The translations under genes and the position numbers were made by a program. Source: Isoptericola sediminis (GTDB lineage: Bacteria > Actinomycetota > Actinomycetes > Actinomycetales > Cellulomonadaceae). From it: a DNA stretch of 64,000 nucleotides. Under the pieces are notes generated by a model. That model was not told where the DNA came from. It was given only the letters and a program-made list of their open reading frames with translations, and made no database searches. Position 1 is the first letter of the stretch; each line of letters begins with the position of its first letter. The stretch lies in contig NZ_JABFAJ010000011.1 in assembly GCF_013085345.1 (NCBI RefSeq), positions 166,745-230,744 on the forward strand, written 5' to 3'. Positions 51,231-60,622 of the stretch are shown here, piece after piece.

Positions 51231-52484
51231 ATGCGGAACTGGGCCGGGAACATCGACTACGCCGCACGGGATCTCGTGCGCCCGACCTCCCTGGAGGAGC
51301 TCGCCGACCGGCTCGTCGTCGGCGGCCCGGTCCGCGCGCTGGGATCACGCCACTCCTTCAACGACCTCGCGGACACCACGGGCACCCACGTCCAGGTCGA
51401 CCGCCTCGACGACGGCCGCCCGGCCGTCGACCTGGACCCGGGGACCGGTGTCGTGTCGGTCAACGCGGGGATGCGGTACGGGGAGGTGTCGCAGGTGCTC
51501 TACGCCCACGGGCGGGCGCTGACCCAGCTCGCGTCGCTGCCGCACCTCTCCGTCGCCGGGGCGGTCGCGACCGCCACCCACGGCTCGGGCGACACCAACC
51601 GGTCCCTCGCGGGCGCCGTCGTCGCGCTCGAGCTCATGACCACGGCCGGCGAGCTGCGCCGGATCACCCGGGAGACCGACCCGGAGGTGTTCGCCGGGAC
51701 CGTGGTGTCGTTGGGGGTGCTCGGCATCGTCACCCGGATCGAGCTGGCCACCGTGCCCGCGTTCCAGGTGCGGCAGGACGTCGCGCTGGAGCTCCCGTGG
51801 GACGCCGTGCTCGACCGGTTCGACGACGTCACGGGTTCGGCGTACTCCGTCAGCCTCTTCACGCGGTGGGACGAGCCGACGGTCCGCGCGGCCTGGTTCA
51901 AGTCGGTGGTGTCCGAGGGGCGGGGTCACCGGCCCGACGCCCTGCCCGACCTGCACTGGGCCGAGCACGACGTGCACCCGGTGCCCGGGGTGGACCCGGG
52001 TGCCTGCACCGCGCAGCACGGTGTCCCCGGCCCCTCCCACGAGCGCCTGAGCCACTTCCGGCTCGACCACACCCCGTCCGTGGGGGAGGAGCTGCAGAGC
52101 GAGTACCTGCTGCCCCGGAAGCACGCGGTGAAGGCCGTGGAGGCGATGCGGGGCCTGGGCAGCGTGGTGGCGCCCCTGCTCATGACCGGTGAGGTCCGCA
52201 CCGTGGCCGCCGACGACCTGTGGCTGAGCCCCTTCGCCGAGGACTCGATCGGGCTGCACTTCACCTGGCTCCCCCGGGCGCCCGAGGTCGCCAGGGTGCT
52301 GCCCCTGATCGAGGAGACCCTCGCCCCGTTCGGTGCGCGGCCGCACTGGGGCAAGGTGTTCGCCGCCGACCCCGTGGCGGTGCGCGCCGCCTACCCCCGG
52401 TTCGACGAGTTCCGAGTGCTGGCCGACCGGCTGGACCCGGAGGGCCGCCTGCGGGGCGGGTACGTCGCCCGACTGCTCGCCTGA
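51231..52484 (+). CDS. FAD-linked oxidase, alditol/L-gulonolactone oxidase-like
   Basis: 417 residues. The N-terminal PP-loop FAD domain carries VRALGSRHSFNDLADT with H41 in the position of the covalent-FAD histidine, then GVVSVNAGMRYGEVSQVLYAHGRALTQLASLPHLSVAGAVATATHGSG. The C-terminal ALO-type cap ends GKVFAADPVAVRAAYPRF and DPEGRLRGGYV. Alditol oxidases (xylitol/sorbitol) and gulonolactone oxidases share this layout; the substrate is unassigned. Gene starts 23 nt after the winged-helix gene. Confidence 0.88.
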   Translation: MRNWAGNIDYAARDLVRPTSLEELADRLVVGGPVRALGSRHSFNDLADTTGTHVQVDRLDDGRPAVDLDPGTGVVSVNAGMRYGEVSQVLYAHGRALTQLASLPHLSVAGAVATATHGSGDTNRSLAGAVVALELMTTAGELRRITRETDPEVFAGTVVSLGVLGIVTRIELATVPAFQVRQDVALELPWDAVLDRFDDVTGSAYSVSLFTRWDEPTVRAAWFKSVVSEGRGHRPDALPDLHWAEHDVHPVPGVDPGACTAQHGVPGPSHERLSHFRLDHTPSVGEELQSEYLLPRKHAVKAVEAMRGLGSVVAPLLMTGEVRTVAADDLWLSPFAEDSIGLHFTWLPRAPEVARVLPLIEETLAPFGARPHWGKVFAADPVAVRAAYPRFDEFRVLADRLDPEGRLRGGYVARLLA

Positions 52485-52594
52485 CCGGGGGCTTCGTCCC
52501 GGTGCTCGACATGCCGGTCGAGGGAATGTGCCCGATGATCACCAGGAGAGACCGGTTTGACGACGCGGCGACCAGCGCGGAAGGTGTGTGACCC

Positions 52595-54169
52595 GTGAGT
52601 GCTGACAACCAGACCGCCCCGCGGGAGCAGTTCACCGGACAGGTAGGTTTCATCCTGTCGGCGATCGGCTCCGCCGTGGGGCTCGGCAACATCTGGCGGT
52701 TCCCCGGCGTGGCGTACGAGAACGGTGGTGGCGCGTTCCTCGTGCCCTACCTCATCGCGCTGCTGACTGCGGGCATCCCGATCCTGTTCCTCGACTACGC
52801 GATCGGTCACCGGTTCCGCGGCGGCGCCCCGCAGGCGTTCCGGCGGATCAAGGGCTGGCTCGAGTCGCTCGGCTGGTTCCAGGTGATGATCTGCATCGTC
52901 ATCGCGGTCTACTACGCGGCGGTGGTCGCCTGGGCGGCCAGCTTCTTCGTCTACTCCTTCGGTCTCGACTGGGGTGACGACCCGCAGGCCTTCTTCTTCG
53001 GGGAGCACCTCCAGCTCGCCGACGTCGGCGGAGCCGACCCGTGGCTCACCTTCGACTTCGTGGCCGCCGTCCTGATCCCGCTCGTGCTGGTGTGGGTCGT
53101 GGTCATCGCGGTGCTGGCCGCCGGTGTCGTCAAGGGTGTCCAGCGGGCGAACATCGTCTTCATCCCGCTGCTGCTGGTGGCCTTCGGCGCCCTGGTGGTC
53201 CGCGCGCTGACCCTCGACGGGGCCGCGGAAGGGCTGAACGCGCTCTTCACCCCGCAGTGGGACGCGCTGGGCGACCCGGACGTGTGGATCGCCGCCTACG
53301 GTCAGATCTTCTTCTCGCTGTCCGTGGCGTTCGGCATCATGATCACCTACGCCTCGTACCGGCGTCGTCGGTCCAACATGACCGGCCCCGGCCTGGTGGT
53401 CGCGTTCTCCAACTCCGGATTCGAGATGCTGGCCGGGCTCGGCGTCTTCTCCGCCCTCGGGTTCCTTGCCCTGGAGCAGGGGGTCGGTGTCGGCGAGCTC
53501 GGCATCGCGGGCGTCGGGCTCGCGTTCGTCACGTTCCCGGCGATCGTCTCCGAGATGCCGGCCGGTGCCCTGTTCGGCGCGCTCTTCTTCGGCTCGCTGG
53601 TGATGGCCGGGTTCACGTCGCTGGTCTCGATCCTGCAGGTCGTCTCCGCGGCGCTGCAGGAGAAGTTCGCCCTGTCGCGCACGGCGGCGGTGCTGTGGCT
53701 GGGTGGCGTGCTGGGTACGGTCTCGGTGGTCGGCTTCAGCACCACGACGGGCCTGATCCTGCTCGACACCGTCGACTACTGGGTCAACAACATGGGCATC
53801 GTCGCCTCGGCGATCCTCATGTGCGTCTTCGTGGTGTGGGTCTACCGCCGGGCCCCCGAGCTGCGCTACCACCTCAACGCCGTCTCGACGACGCAGCTCG
53901 GCGCGTGGTGGTACGCCTGCGTCGGCGCCATCATCCCGGTGATGCTCGGGATCATGCTCGTGCAGACGATCCTGATCCGGATCGACGAACCCTACGGCGA
54001 CTACGATGAGACGTATCTGCTCTATGCAGGGTGGGGCACCGTGGCGTTGCTGGTCGTCGGTGCGATCGTCTTCTGGGCGTTCCGCTGGCGCGGGCCGGAC
54101 CTTCCCCGGGCCTGGCCGCCGTATCCGCCGGTCGAGGACCCCGCCGTGCGGAAGGAGGCCTCGCGATGA
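52595..54169 (+). CDS. Sodium:neurotransmitter symporter family transporter (MetP-like)
   Basis: 524 residues with 11-12 predicted membrane helices. The first helix has the NSS signature GFILSAIGSAVGLGNIWRFPGVAYENGGGAFLVPYL, with the unwound G-x-A-V-G-L-G sodium/substrate site. GTG start at 52595. The next gene encodes a MetS-type small subunit and overlaps it by 4 nt. In Corynebacterium glutamicum the MetP-MetS pair imports methionine and alanine with sodium, so the same role is likely here. Confidence 0.9.
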   Translation: MSADNQTAPREQFTGQVGFILSAIGSAVGLGNIWRFPGVAYENGGGAFLVPYLIALLTAGIPILFLDYAIGHRFRGGAPQAFRRIKGWLESLGWFQVMICIVIAVYYAAVVAWAASFFVYSFGLDWGDDPQAFFFGEHLQLADVGGADPWLTFDFVAAVLIPLVLVWVVVIAVLAAGVVKGVQRANIVFIPLLLVAFGALVVRALTLDGAAEGLNALFTPQWDALGDPDVWIAAYGQIFFSLSVAFGIMITYASYRRRRSNMTGPGLVVAFSNSGFEMLAGLGVFSALGFLALEQGVGVGELGIAGVGLAFVTFPAIVSEMPAGALFGALFFGSLVMAGFTSLVSILQVVSAALQEKFALSRTAAVLWLGGVLGTVSVVGFSTTTGLILLDTVDYWVNNMGIVASAILMCVFVVWVYRRAPELRYHLNAVSTTQLGAWWYACVGAIIPVMLGIMLVQTILIRIDEPYGDYDETYLLYAGWGTVALLVVGAIVFWAFRWRGPDLPRAWPPYPPVEDPAVRKEASR

Positions 54170-54333
54170 GCACCACCGCGATCATCATGATGGTCGTCGC
54201 CCTGCTGGTGGTCTGGGGCGGACTGACCCTCGCCATCATGGCGCTGCGCTCCAAGCCGGAGCGGACCGACTTCCCGCCCGGTGGTGTCGACGACCACCGC
54301 GAGGACATGGGGATCATCGAGCACGACACGTAG
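54166..54333 (+). CDS. MetS-type NSS transporter small subunit
   Basis: 55 residues from the ATG at 54166, overlapping the transporter stop (ATGA), with GAAGGAGG upstream. One membrane helix (IIMMVVALLVVWGGLTLAIMAL), then the conserved KPERTDFPPGG and a polar end. This matches the MetS small subunit that MetP-type transporters need for activity. A 28-bp perfect inverted repeat follows at 54351-54444. Confidence 0.88.
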   Translation: MSTTAIIMMVVALLVVWGGLTLAIMALRSKPERTDFPPGGVDDHREDMGIIEHDT

Positions 54334-54350
54334 GTCTCCCGCTTCTGACG

Positions 54351-54444
54351 AGGTCCGGGTCCTTCCGTGGCGCCGTCGCGCTCACGGGCGCTGCGCGCCC
54401 TGCGCTTCCCGTCTGACGACGGCGCCACGGAAGGACCCGGACCT
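54351..54444. terminator. 28-bp perfect inverted repeat downstream of metS-like gene
   Basis: Arms 54351-54378 and 54417-54444 are perfectly complementary, enclosing 38 nt. It starts 18 nt after the small-subunit stop and lies in a 301-nt gap before the ABC transporter operon; ACCTTTG at its end gives only a short T-run. A strong terminator is likely, but the arm length far exceeds normal terminators, so a repetitive extragenic element is possible. Confidence 0.75.
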
Positions 54445-54553
54445 TTGTCGTGCCCGGGCTCGGCCCGTCGGTCGTGCTGGGGCTCGGCGGGAGGGGGTGA
54501 CCGGGTGAGTGACGCATGTCATGGGGCGGCGGTTTGGGAGCAGGGCGAATAGG

Positions 54554-54571
54554 TATGCATACTGCTGCATA
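54554..54571. promoter_or_regulatory. TATGCA-N6-TGCATA dyad upstream of amino-acid ABC operon
   Basis: Perfect 6-bp inverted repeat with 6-nt spacer, in the AT-richest patch of the gap, 64-81 nt upstream of the substrate-binding protein ATG. Likely an operator or part of the promoter region of the ABC transporter operon. No regulator gene is adjacent. Confidence 0.4.
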
Positions 54572-54634
54572 AGCGCTCCGCGGCTCGGACCGGGCGGGAG
54601 CGTCGTCCTCCTCCACGCGATCCCTGGAGCCGTC

Positions 54635-55573
54635 ATGCGCGCCCGCACCGCCCTGCCCCTGTCCGCCGTCGCCGCCGTCGCGCTGCTCGCCGGCTGCACC
54701 ACCGCGTCCGAGGACCTCGCCGCCCCCGCCGGTGGCGGCGCCTCCGCGGACGCGTCGGCCGCCCCGACGGCCCCGGCGTTCGACGCCTCGACGCTCGAGG
54801 CCGACCCGGAGCTCGCCGCGCTCGTCCCGGAGGACGTCGCCGAGGACGGCGTGCTCACCGTGGGCGCCGAGCTGTCCTACGCCCCGGCCGAGTTCCTCGC
54901 GCCCGACGGCGTCACCCCGGTCGGGTTCGACGTCGACATCGCCCACGCGGTGGCGGCCACCCTGGGACTCGAGGCCGAGGTCGAGCCGTCCACCTTCGAC
55001 GCGATCATCCCGGCCGTCGGCACCAAGTACGACGTCGGCATCTCCGGGTTCACGATCGACGCCGAGCGGCTGCAGCTCGCCCACATGGTCAGCTACTTCG
55101 ACGCCGGCTCCCAGCTCGCGGTCGCCGCCGGCAACCCGGACGGCGTCGACGCCGGCGACCTGTGCGGCACCACCGTGGGCGTGCAGACCGGCACCGTCCA
55201 GCAGGGTGCCCTCGACGAGGCGTCCGCGGCCTGCGAGGCCGACGGCGCCGACCCCGTCGAGGTGCTGCCCTACGACTCCCAGGCCGACGTCACCACCAAC
55301 CTCGTCGGCGGCAAGGTGCAGGCCATGTACGCCGACTCGCCGGTGACGGCGTACGCGGTCGAGCAGACCGGGGGCGCGGTCGAGACCCTCGGCGACATCA
55401 CGGACGCCGCGCCGTACGGCGTCGTCGTCGCCCAGGACGACGACGCGCTCGCCGAGGCCGTCCAGGGCGCCCTGCAGCAGCTCATGGACGACGGCACCCT
55501 GACCGAGATCCTCGACGGCTGGGGCAACGCCGAGGGCGCGCTCTCCACCGCCGAGCTCGACCCCTCCGTCTGA
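54635..55573 (+). CDS. ABC transporter substrate-binding lipoprotein (polar amino acid type)
   Basis: 312 residues from the ATG at 54635 with GGAG upstream. Lipobox LLAGC gives the acylated C21, then a Gly/Ala linker. The SBP_bac_3 domain follows: [68 protein letters not shown] and [16 protein letters not shown]. It captures an amino acid (glutamine/glutamate/arginine class) outside the membrane. It is followed by permease and ATPase genes with overlaps of 1 and 4 nt. Confidence 0.9.
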   Translation: MRARTALPLSAVAAVALLAGCTTASEDLAAPAGGGASADASAAPTAPAFDASTLEADPELAALVPEDVAEDGVLTVGAELSYAPAEFLAPDGVTPVGFDVDIAHAVAATLGLEAEVEPSTFDAIIPAVGTKYDVGISGFTIDAERLQLAHMVSYFDAGSQLAVAAGNPDGVDAGDLCGTTVGVQTGTVQQGALDEASAACEADGADPVEVLPYDSQADVTTNLVGGKVQAMYADSPVTAYAVEQTGGAVETLGDITDAAPYGVVVAQDDDALAEAVQGALQQLMDDGTLTEILDGWGNAEGALSTAELDPSV

Positions 55574-56565
55574 TGGCGCTCACCACCGCCCCGGGCGCCG
55601 CCGTCGGCGGGCCCCCGACCGACCTGCCCGAGCCCCTGAACGCCCGCCCGGTCCCGCGCCCGGGGCGCTGGCTGTCCGCCGCCGTGATGCTCGTGCTCGC
55701 CGCCATGGTGGTGCACGCGCTGGTCACCAACCCGAACTTCCGCTGGGACACCGTCTGGCTGTACCTGCGCGACGTCAACGTCGTGCGCGGCGTCGGCTGG
55801 ACGCTCGTGCTCACCTTCGGGTCCATGGCCATCGCCGTCGTGCTCGCCGTGCTGCTGGCGATCATGCGGCGCAGCGACAACCCGGTGATGCGGTCGGTCT
55901 CCTGGGCCTACATCTGGTTCTTCCGCGGCACCCCGATCTACACCCAGCTCGTGTTCTGGGGACTGATCTCGGTGCTGTACCCACGGCTCAGCCTCGGCGT
56001 CCCGTTCGGGCCCGAGTTCTTCGTGTTCGACACCCGGGACGTCATCACGGCGTTCTGGGCGGCGCTCGTCGGGCTCGCGCTCAACGAGGCCGCCTACCTC
56101 GCCGAGATCGTGCGCGCCGGGCTCGGCTCCGTCGACCCCGGGCAGGCGCAGGCCGCCCGTGCACTGGGGATGACCGAGCCGCGCATCCTGCGCCGCATCG
56201 TGCTGCCGCAGGCCATGCGCGTCATCGTGCCGCCCACCGGCAACGAGACCATCTCCATGCTCAAGACGACCTCGCTGGTCGTCGCCGTGCCGTTCACCCT
56301 GGAGATCACCTACGCCACCTCCGCGATCGGCACCCGCACCTTCCAGCCGATCCCCCTGCTCATCGTGGCGGCGCTGTGGTACCTGCTCATCACCTCGGTG
56401 CTCATGGTGGGTCAGTACTACGTCGAGCGGTACTACGGGCGCGGGTTCGACGGCGGCGCCACCGGCGGCCGGCGCGGCGGTCCCGGCGGACGGCTGAGCC
56501 GGCAGGCCGCGATCCGCGGCGCCGGGACCACGAAGGACGACCCGTTCGCGGAGGTGACCCCATGA
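55573..56565 (+). CDS. Amino-acid ABC transporter permease (HisM/GlnP-type)
   Basis: 330 residues. The HisM-type permease pattern is clear: [49 protein letters not shown] and the EAA loop [33 protein letters not shown]- and C-terminal polar extensions are longer than usual; the C-terminal one is Gly/Arg-rich. ATG overlaps the last base of the previous stop. It is the single permease of the operon, so it must work as a homodimer. Confidence 0.92.
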   Translation: MALTTAPGAAVGGPPTDLPEPLNARPVPRPGRWLSAAVMLVLAAMVVHALVTNPNFRWDTVWLYLRDVNVVRGVGWTLVLTFGSMAIAVVLAVLLAIMRRSDNPVMRSVSWAYIWFFRGTPIYTQLVFWGLISVLYPRLSLGVPFGPEFFVFDTRDVITAFWAALVGLALNEAAYLAEIVRAGLGSVDPGQAQAARALGMTEPRILRRIVLPQAMRVIVPPTGNETISMLKTTSLVVAVPFTLEITYATSAIGTRTFQPIPLLIVAALWYLLITSVLMVGQYYVERYYGRGFDGGATGGRRGGPGGRLSRQAAIRGAGTTKDDPFAEVTP

Positions 56566-57350
56566 CCACGACGACGACCCCCATGGTCGAGGCCCGGGAC
56601 GTGCACAAGGTGTTCGGGCACGGCGAGGGGGCCCTGCACGTCCTGCGCGGCGTCGACCTCGTCGTGCCGAAGGGTTCGGTGACGGTGGTGCTCGGTCCCT
56701 CGGGGTCCGGGAAGTCCACCCTGCTGCGCTGCCTCAACGAGCTCGAGCAGATCACCGCCGGGTCGGTGCACGTCGACGGCGAGCTGCTCGGGTACCGGCA
56801 CGACGCCAAGGGCCTGCTGCACCGGCTGCACCCGCGCAAGATCGCCGCCCAGCGCTCCCGGATCGGCATGGTGTTCCAGCGGTTCCACCTGTTCGGGCAC
56901 ATGACTGCTCTGGAGAACGTCGCCGAGGCGCCCGTGCAGGTCCGCGGGCTGTCGAAGGCGGCGGCCCGGGCGCGGGCGGCCGAGCTCCTGGAGCGGGTCG
57001 GGCTGTCCGACCGGGTCGACCACTACCCGGCCCAGCTCTCCGGTGGCCAGCAGCAGCGCGTCGCCATCGCGCGGGCGCTCGCGATGGACCCCGAGCTCAT
57101 GCTGTTCGACGAGCCCACCTCCGCGCTCGACCCGGAGCTGGTCGGCGAGGTGCTGGCCGTCATGCAGGACCTCGCCCGGTCCGGCATGACGATGGTCGTG
57201 GTCACCCACGAGATCGGGTTCGCCCGCGAGGTCGCCGACCACGTCGTGTTCATGGACGACGGCGTCGTCGTCGAGCAGGGCCCGCCCGCCCAGGTGCTCG
57301 ACGCACCGAGCGAGCCGCGGCTGCGGGAGTTCCTCGCGCACGTCCTCTGA
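56562..57350 (+). CDS. Amino-acid ABC transporter ATP-binding protein
   Basis: 262 residues. Walker [11 protein letters not shown]-loop [21 protein letters not shown] signature [38 protein letters not shown], and switch histidine in [17 protein letters not shown]. GlnQ/HisP family. ATG overlaps the permease stop by 4 nt. Completes the three-gene uptake system, which ends next to the convergent secreted-protein gene. Confidence 0.95.
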   Translation: MTTTTTPMVEARDVHKVFGHGEGALHVLRGVDLVVPKGSVTVVLGPSGSGKSTLLRCLNELEQITAGSVHVDGELLGYRHDAKGLLHRLHPRKIAAQRSRIGMVFQRFHLFGHMTALENVAEAPVQVRGLSKAAARARAAELLERVGLSDRVDHYPAQLSGGQQQRVAIARALAMDPELMLFDEPTSALDPELVGEVLAVMQDLARSGMTMVVVTHEIGFAREVADHVVFMDDGVVVEQGPPAQVLDAPSEPRLREFLAHVL

Positions 57351-57358
57351 GTCGCGGC

Positions 57359-58135
57359 TCAGAGCTTCGAGCAGGTGCTGCCCCAGTCGGTGTGCCCGTG
57401 CCACACCTTCTTCCAGATGTGCGCCGAGTAGCCCGAGTACGTCGTGCGCGTCTTGGAGATGCTGCGCGTCATCCCGCTGCTCCACGTGCGCGACGGACCC
57501 GTGAGCCAGGTGCTGCCGCGGTAGCAGCTCGAGGCCGACGTCGAGATCTGGTAGATCCGCAGGAACCCCGAGACGCTGCCCGACCCGCGGTACTGCCACG
57601 AGGAGTAGATCCGCCCGCTGGACTTGTAGAGGCAGATCGTGCCGGGGCCCTTGGTGCCGTCGCAGTCGCTGCCGGACCCGATCGCGGTCGTGCTCGCCGT
57701 GTCGTCGGTCTCGAGCGTCATCCCGCCCGACGCGGTCGGTCCTTCGCAGGTCTCCACCATCTCGACCCGGTGCGTGGCCAGGTCGGCGGGGGCGCCCATC
57801 GCCTCGTTGTAGGCGGGGTCGACCTCGTCGGTGATCGAGACCTCCACCAGCTCGCACCCGCGGGCGGCCGAGTCGGCCTTCCAGTCGGTGGCCTCGGCCT
57901 CGGCCCGCTCCGCGGCGGCCCAGGCGACCCACTCGGGCTCCGGGCTGCCGGGCTCGGGCACACCGGGGAGGTTCCCCGCGGGCAGGTTCCCGCCGTCGGA
58001 CGAACCCTCGCCGATCGTGCCGATCGGCTCGCCGATGTCGGCCGTGGCCGGAGCCGTGCCGACCAGGCCCGTCCCCAGGGCCAGCACCGTCGCGCCGACG
58101 CCGGCGGCCACGGTCCGGGACGTTCTCGTGCGCAT
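57359..58135 (-). CDS. Secreted hypothetical protein with six cysteines
   Basis: 258 residues from the ATG at 58133-58135 (GGGGAGAG upstream). A Sec-type signal peptide (RTVAAGVGATVLALGTGLVGTAPATA) predicts cleavage near residue 34. The mature protein has six cysteines (for example GCELVEV, SDCDGTKGPGTICLYKSSG, STCSKL), consistent with three disulfides. The C-terminal Ser/Tyr/Trp-rich beta-like region (RIYSSWQYRGSG, RTWSSGMTRSISKTRTTYSGYSAHIWKK) resembles none I know. Divergent from a sigma-factor gene. Confidence 0.7.
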   Translation of the reverse strand: MRTRTSRTVAAGVGATVLALGTGLVGTAPATADIGEPIGTIGEGSSDGGNLPAGNLPGVPEPGSPEPEWVAWAAAERAEAEATDWKADSAARGCELVEVSITDEVDPAYNEAMGAPADLATHRVEMVETCEGPTASGGMTLETDDTASTTAIGSGSDCDGTKGPGTICLYKSSGRIYSSWQYRGSGSVSGFLRIYQISTSASSCYRGSTWLTGPSRTWSSGMTRSISKTRTTYSGYSAHIWKKVWHGHTDWGSTCSKL

Positions 58136-58291
58136 CCTGACTCTCCCCACGTCGTCGTCGAGGACGCGCGTCGGCGCCCGCCGTCCCGCACGAGGGTAGC
58201 GAGGGCATCGATGCAGGCAACCGTCTGCCAGTACGGTGGAGCACCGTCGGCCCTGCCGGCCACGGAGGAGCGAGGGACCGAGAGGACGATC

Positions 58292-58828
58292 GTGGACGAC
58301 GCCGCGGCCCGCGAGCGCCTGACGCGCCTGTGGGTGGACCATCACGAGCAGGTGGTGCGGTTCGTCGCGCGCCGGGCCGCGGCGGCGATCGTCGACGACG
58401 TCGTCTCGGAGACCTACCTGGTCGCCTGGCGGAGGGTGGAGGACGTGCCGACCGCGGCGCGCGCGTGGCTCTTCGGAGTCGCGCGCACGGTCCTGTCCAC
58501 CCGGGTGCGCACGCAGGGCCGCTGGCGGGCCCTCGGGGTGCGGCTGGAGCGGGAGCCGACGGCGCAGGCGCGAGGTGCGGACGACGCCGCGGCCGGGCGC
58601 GCCGACCTGCGCCGCGCCTGGGACCTGCTCGGTGACGCCGACCGGGAGGTCCTGGCGCTCGTGGCGTGGGACGGGCTGTCCGCCCGGGAGGCCGCCCAGG
58701 TGCTGGAGTGCCGCCCGTCCACCTTCTCGGTACGACTCACCCGGGCTCGCAGACGGCTGCTGGCGTACTCCGAGGTGCCCCGCGACACCGCGACCGTGCT
58801 GCGCAGGCTGCAGGAGGAGAGGCCATGA
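58292..58828 (+). CDS. ECF-type RNA polymerase sigma factor
   Basis: 178 residues from the GTG at 58292, with GAGAGGA upstream. Region 2 shows VRFVARRAAAAIVDDVVSETYLVAWRRVEDVPTAARAWLFGVAR; region 4 shows LGDADREVLALVAWDGLSAREAAQVLECRPSTFSVRLTRARRRLLA. The long upstream frame overlaps the divergent secreted-protein gene. Its stop overlaps the start of the next gene, which encodes a single-pass membrane protein, the normal partner position of an anti-sigma factor. Confidence 0.88.
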   Translation: MDDAAARERLTRLWVDHHEQVVRFVARRAAAAIVDDVVSETYLVAWRRVEDVPTAARAWLFGVARTVLSTRVRTQGRWRALGVRLEREPTAQARGADDAAAGRADLRRAWDLLGDADREVLALVAWDGLSAREAAQVLECRPSTFSVRLTRARRRLLAYSEVPRDTATVLRRLQEERP

Positions 58829-59634
58829 GGTCACCGCTGCTGGACGACCTGGGCGGCCTGGACCCGGCGCGGCACGTGCGTGCCCCGGGACACCCCGACG
58901 ATCCTGCCCTGGCGCGGGTGCTGGCCACGGACCGGACCGTGCCGGACCGCTACCTCGCCCCGGCGCGGCGCTCGCGGGCAGGGGTGGCGACCGGTGTGTT
59001 CGCGGGGGCCGTGGCTGCCGTGGCGGCCGGGGTCGTGGTGTCGACGACGCTCGGCGGCCCGGAGGCGTACGCGTCGTGGACGCCGACGCCGCAGGTCGTC
59101 GACCCCGCCGCCGCGGGGCAGGACGCGGAGGCCTGCCCGACGGCGGCGCACGCCATCGACGAGGACGCGGCCGGCGAGGGGGCGCCGATCACCGAGATCC
59201 CGCTGGATCCGGTGCTCGCCGAGGTGCGTGGCGACTACACCTACGTGCTCCTGGCGGGCGACGGCGCCCTGGCGGAGTGCTTCGTGACGACGACCGACGG
59301 GGACCCGCAGGTGTACACCTCGGAGTCCGTCGGTGCTGAGCAGGTGCCGGAGCCGGCGCCGAGCGGTCTCGTGGTCGCGGAGTCCGGCACGGCGTCCTGG
59401 TCGGACGGCCCGAGCGGCGAGGGCGCGGTGACCGCCGCGTTCGGCCGGGTCGGGGACGAGGTCGAGGCCGTCACGGTGGCCACGGCCGACGGCGAGCAGG
59501 TCGCGGCGTCGGTGGACGACGGCTGGTTCGCGCTGTGGGCGCCGGGAGAGGAGTCGTTCTCGGCCCTCGCGCAGGTCACCTACGTCGACGGGTCGACGGA
59601 GGAGGTCCCCCTGGAGGTCACCCCGGCAGGGTGA
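58825..59634 (+). CDS. Single-pass membrane protein, candidate anti-sigma factor
   Basis: 269 residues. ATG overlaps the sigma stop by 4 nt. An N-terminal cytoplasmic tail of about 50 residues (Arg/Asp-rich, DPARHVRAPGHPDDPALARVLATDR) precedes one membrane helix (GVATGVFAGAVAAVAAGVVVSTTLG). A 180-residue extracellular Glu/Thr-rich domain ending TYVDGSTEEVPLEVTPAG follows. No ZAS motif is recognisable, so the anti-sigma role is inferred only from the coupling to a sigma gene and the topology. Its 3' end overlaps the convergent histidine kinase gene by 17 nt. Confidence 0.6.
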   Translation: MRSPLLDDLGGLDPARHVRAPGHPDDPALARVLATDRTVPDRYLAPARRSRAGVATGVFAGAVAAVAAGVVVSTTLGGPEAYASWTPTPQVVDPAAAGQDAEACPTAAHAIDEDAAGEGAPITEIPLDPVLAEVRGDYTYVLLAGDGALAECFVTTTDGDPQVYTSESVGAEQVPEPAPSGLVVAESGTASWSDGPSGEGAVTAAFGRVGDEVEAVTVATADGEQVAASVDDGWFALWAPGEESFSALAQVTYVDGSTEEVPLEVTPAG

Positions 59635-60622
59635 GCGTGAAGCGGCAGCCGCGGCCGTCGTCGACGTTCTCGACCGTGACGGCGCCGCCGTGCGCCTCGG
59701 CGACCGAGCGCACGATCGACAGGCCGATGCCGGCGCCGCCGGACCCCGGGGTGCGGGCCGCGGTACCGCGCCAGCCGGCCTCGAACACGCGGGGCAGGTC
59801 TGCCGCGGGGATGCCCCCGCAGCCGTCGGTGACGTGCACGACGGCGGCCGACCCGTGGTCGTCCTCGACCTGGACGCACACGGTGCCCCCGGCCGGGGTG
59901 TGCCGCACCGCGTTGGACACCAGGTTGCCCACCGCCCGGGCGACCTCCCGGGCGTCCACGGGGACGACGACGGGCACGGTCACCTCACCGGTGAGCCGCA
60001 CCCCGGCGGCCGCGGCGGCCGGGCCGGCGGCGGCCAGCGCGTCCGAGGCGAGGTCCCCGACGTCCGTGGGCTCGCGGTTCAGCTCGAAACCCGGTGACTG
60101 CAGCCGGGACAGCGCCAGCAGGTCGTCGACCATGTCGCTCATGCGACGGTTCTCCGCGAGGATGCCGGCCGCCGCGTCCGCGGGGGTCGTCACCGCGTCC
60201 TCCATCGCCTCCGTCAGCACGCGGACGGCGGCCAGCGGTGTGCGCAGATCGTGGGACACCCACGCGACGAGCTCGCGGCGTCGGGCCTCGACCTCCCGGT
60301 CCCGGTCCCGGGCCGCCACGGCCTCGGCACGCTCCGTGGCGAGGTGGTGGGTGCGCCGGGCGAGCACCAGCCCGATGACGAGCGCCACGGGAACGGTGGC
60401 GAGCAGCAGCCACAGCACCGTCGTGGAGTCCTTCTCCGACAGGAACATCGCGCGGGCGCTGGCGTAGACGCCGGCCGCGACCGACGCCACGACGACCAGC
60501 GGGGCGAGCGTCGCGGCGACGGACGGGCGGCGGCGTCCGAGCGCCAGCACGCCGACCGCCCCGGCGAGCCCGACGACGGCAGCCACCCCGGCCGAGAGGC
60601 CGACCCCCTCCAGCGGGGTCAC
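59618..60622 (-). CDS. Sensor histidine kinase of a two-component system
   Basis: 334 residues, GTG start at 60620-60622 overlapping the response regulator stop by 3 nt. Two or three N-terminal helices form the sensor: VGLSAGVAAVVGLAGAVGVLAL, LVVVASVAAGVYASARAMF and TTVLWLLLATVPVALVIGLVLARR. The HisKA box ELVAWVSHDLRTPLAAVRVLTEAMED contains H124. The ATPase has N-box AVGNLVSNAVRHTP, G1 DGCGGIP and G2 GGAGIGLSIVRSVAEAHGG. No periplasmic domain is large enough to bind a big ligand, so it may sense the membrane itself. Confidence 0.93.
   Translation of the reverse strand: MTPLEGVGLSAGVAAVVGLAGAVGVLALGRRRPSVAATLAPLVVVASVAAGVYASARAMFLSEKDSTTVLWLLLATVPVALVIGLVLARRTHHLATERAEAVAARDRDREVEARRRELVAWVSHDLRTPLAAVRVLTEAMEDAVTTPADAAAGILAENRRMSDMVDDLLALSRLQSPGFELNREPTDVGDLASDALAAAGPAAAAAGVRLTGEVTVPVVVPVDAREVARAVGNLVSNAVRHTPAGGTVCVQVEDDHGSAAVVHVTDGCGGIPAADLPRVFEAGWRGTAARTPGSGGAGIGLSIVRSVAEAHGGAVTVENVDDGRGCRFTLTLPG

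Noticed and set aside
52514..52591. Short methionine-containing leader peptide before the MetP-like gene
   Set aside because: The frame MCPM... overlaps no good ribosome-binding site and has no terminator/antiterminator structure after it.
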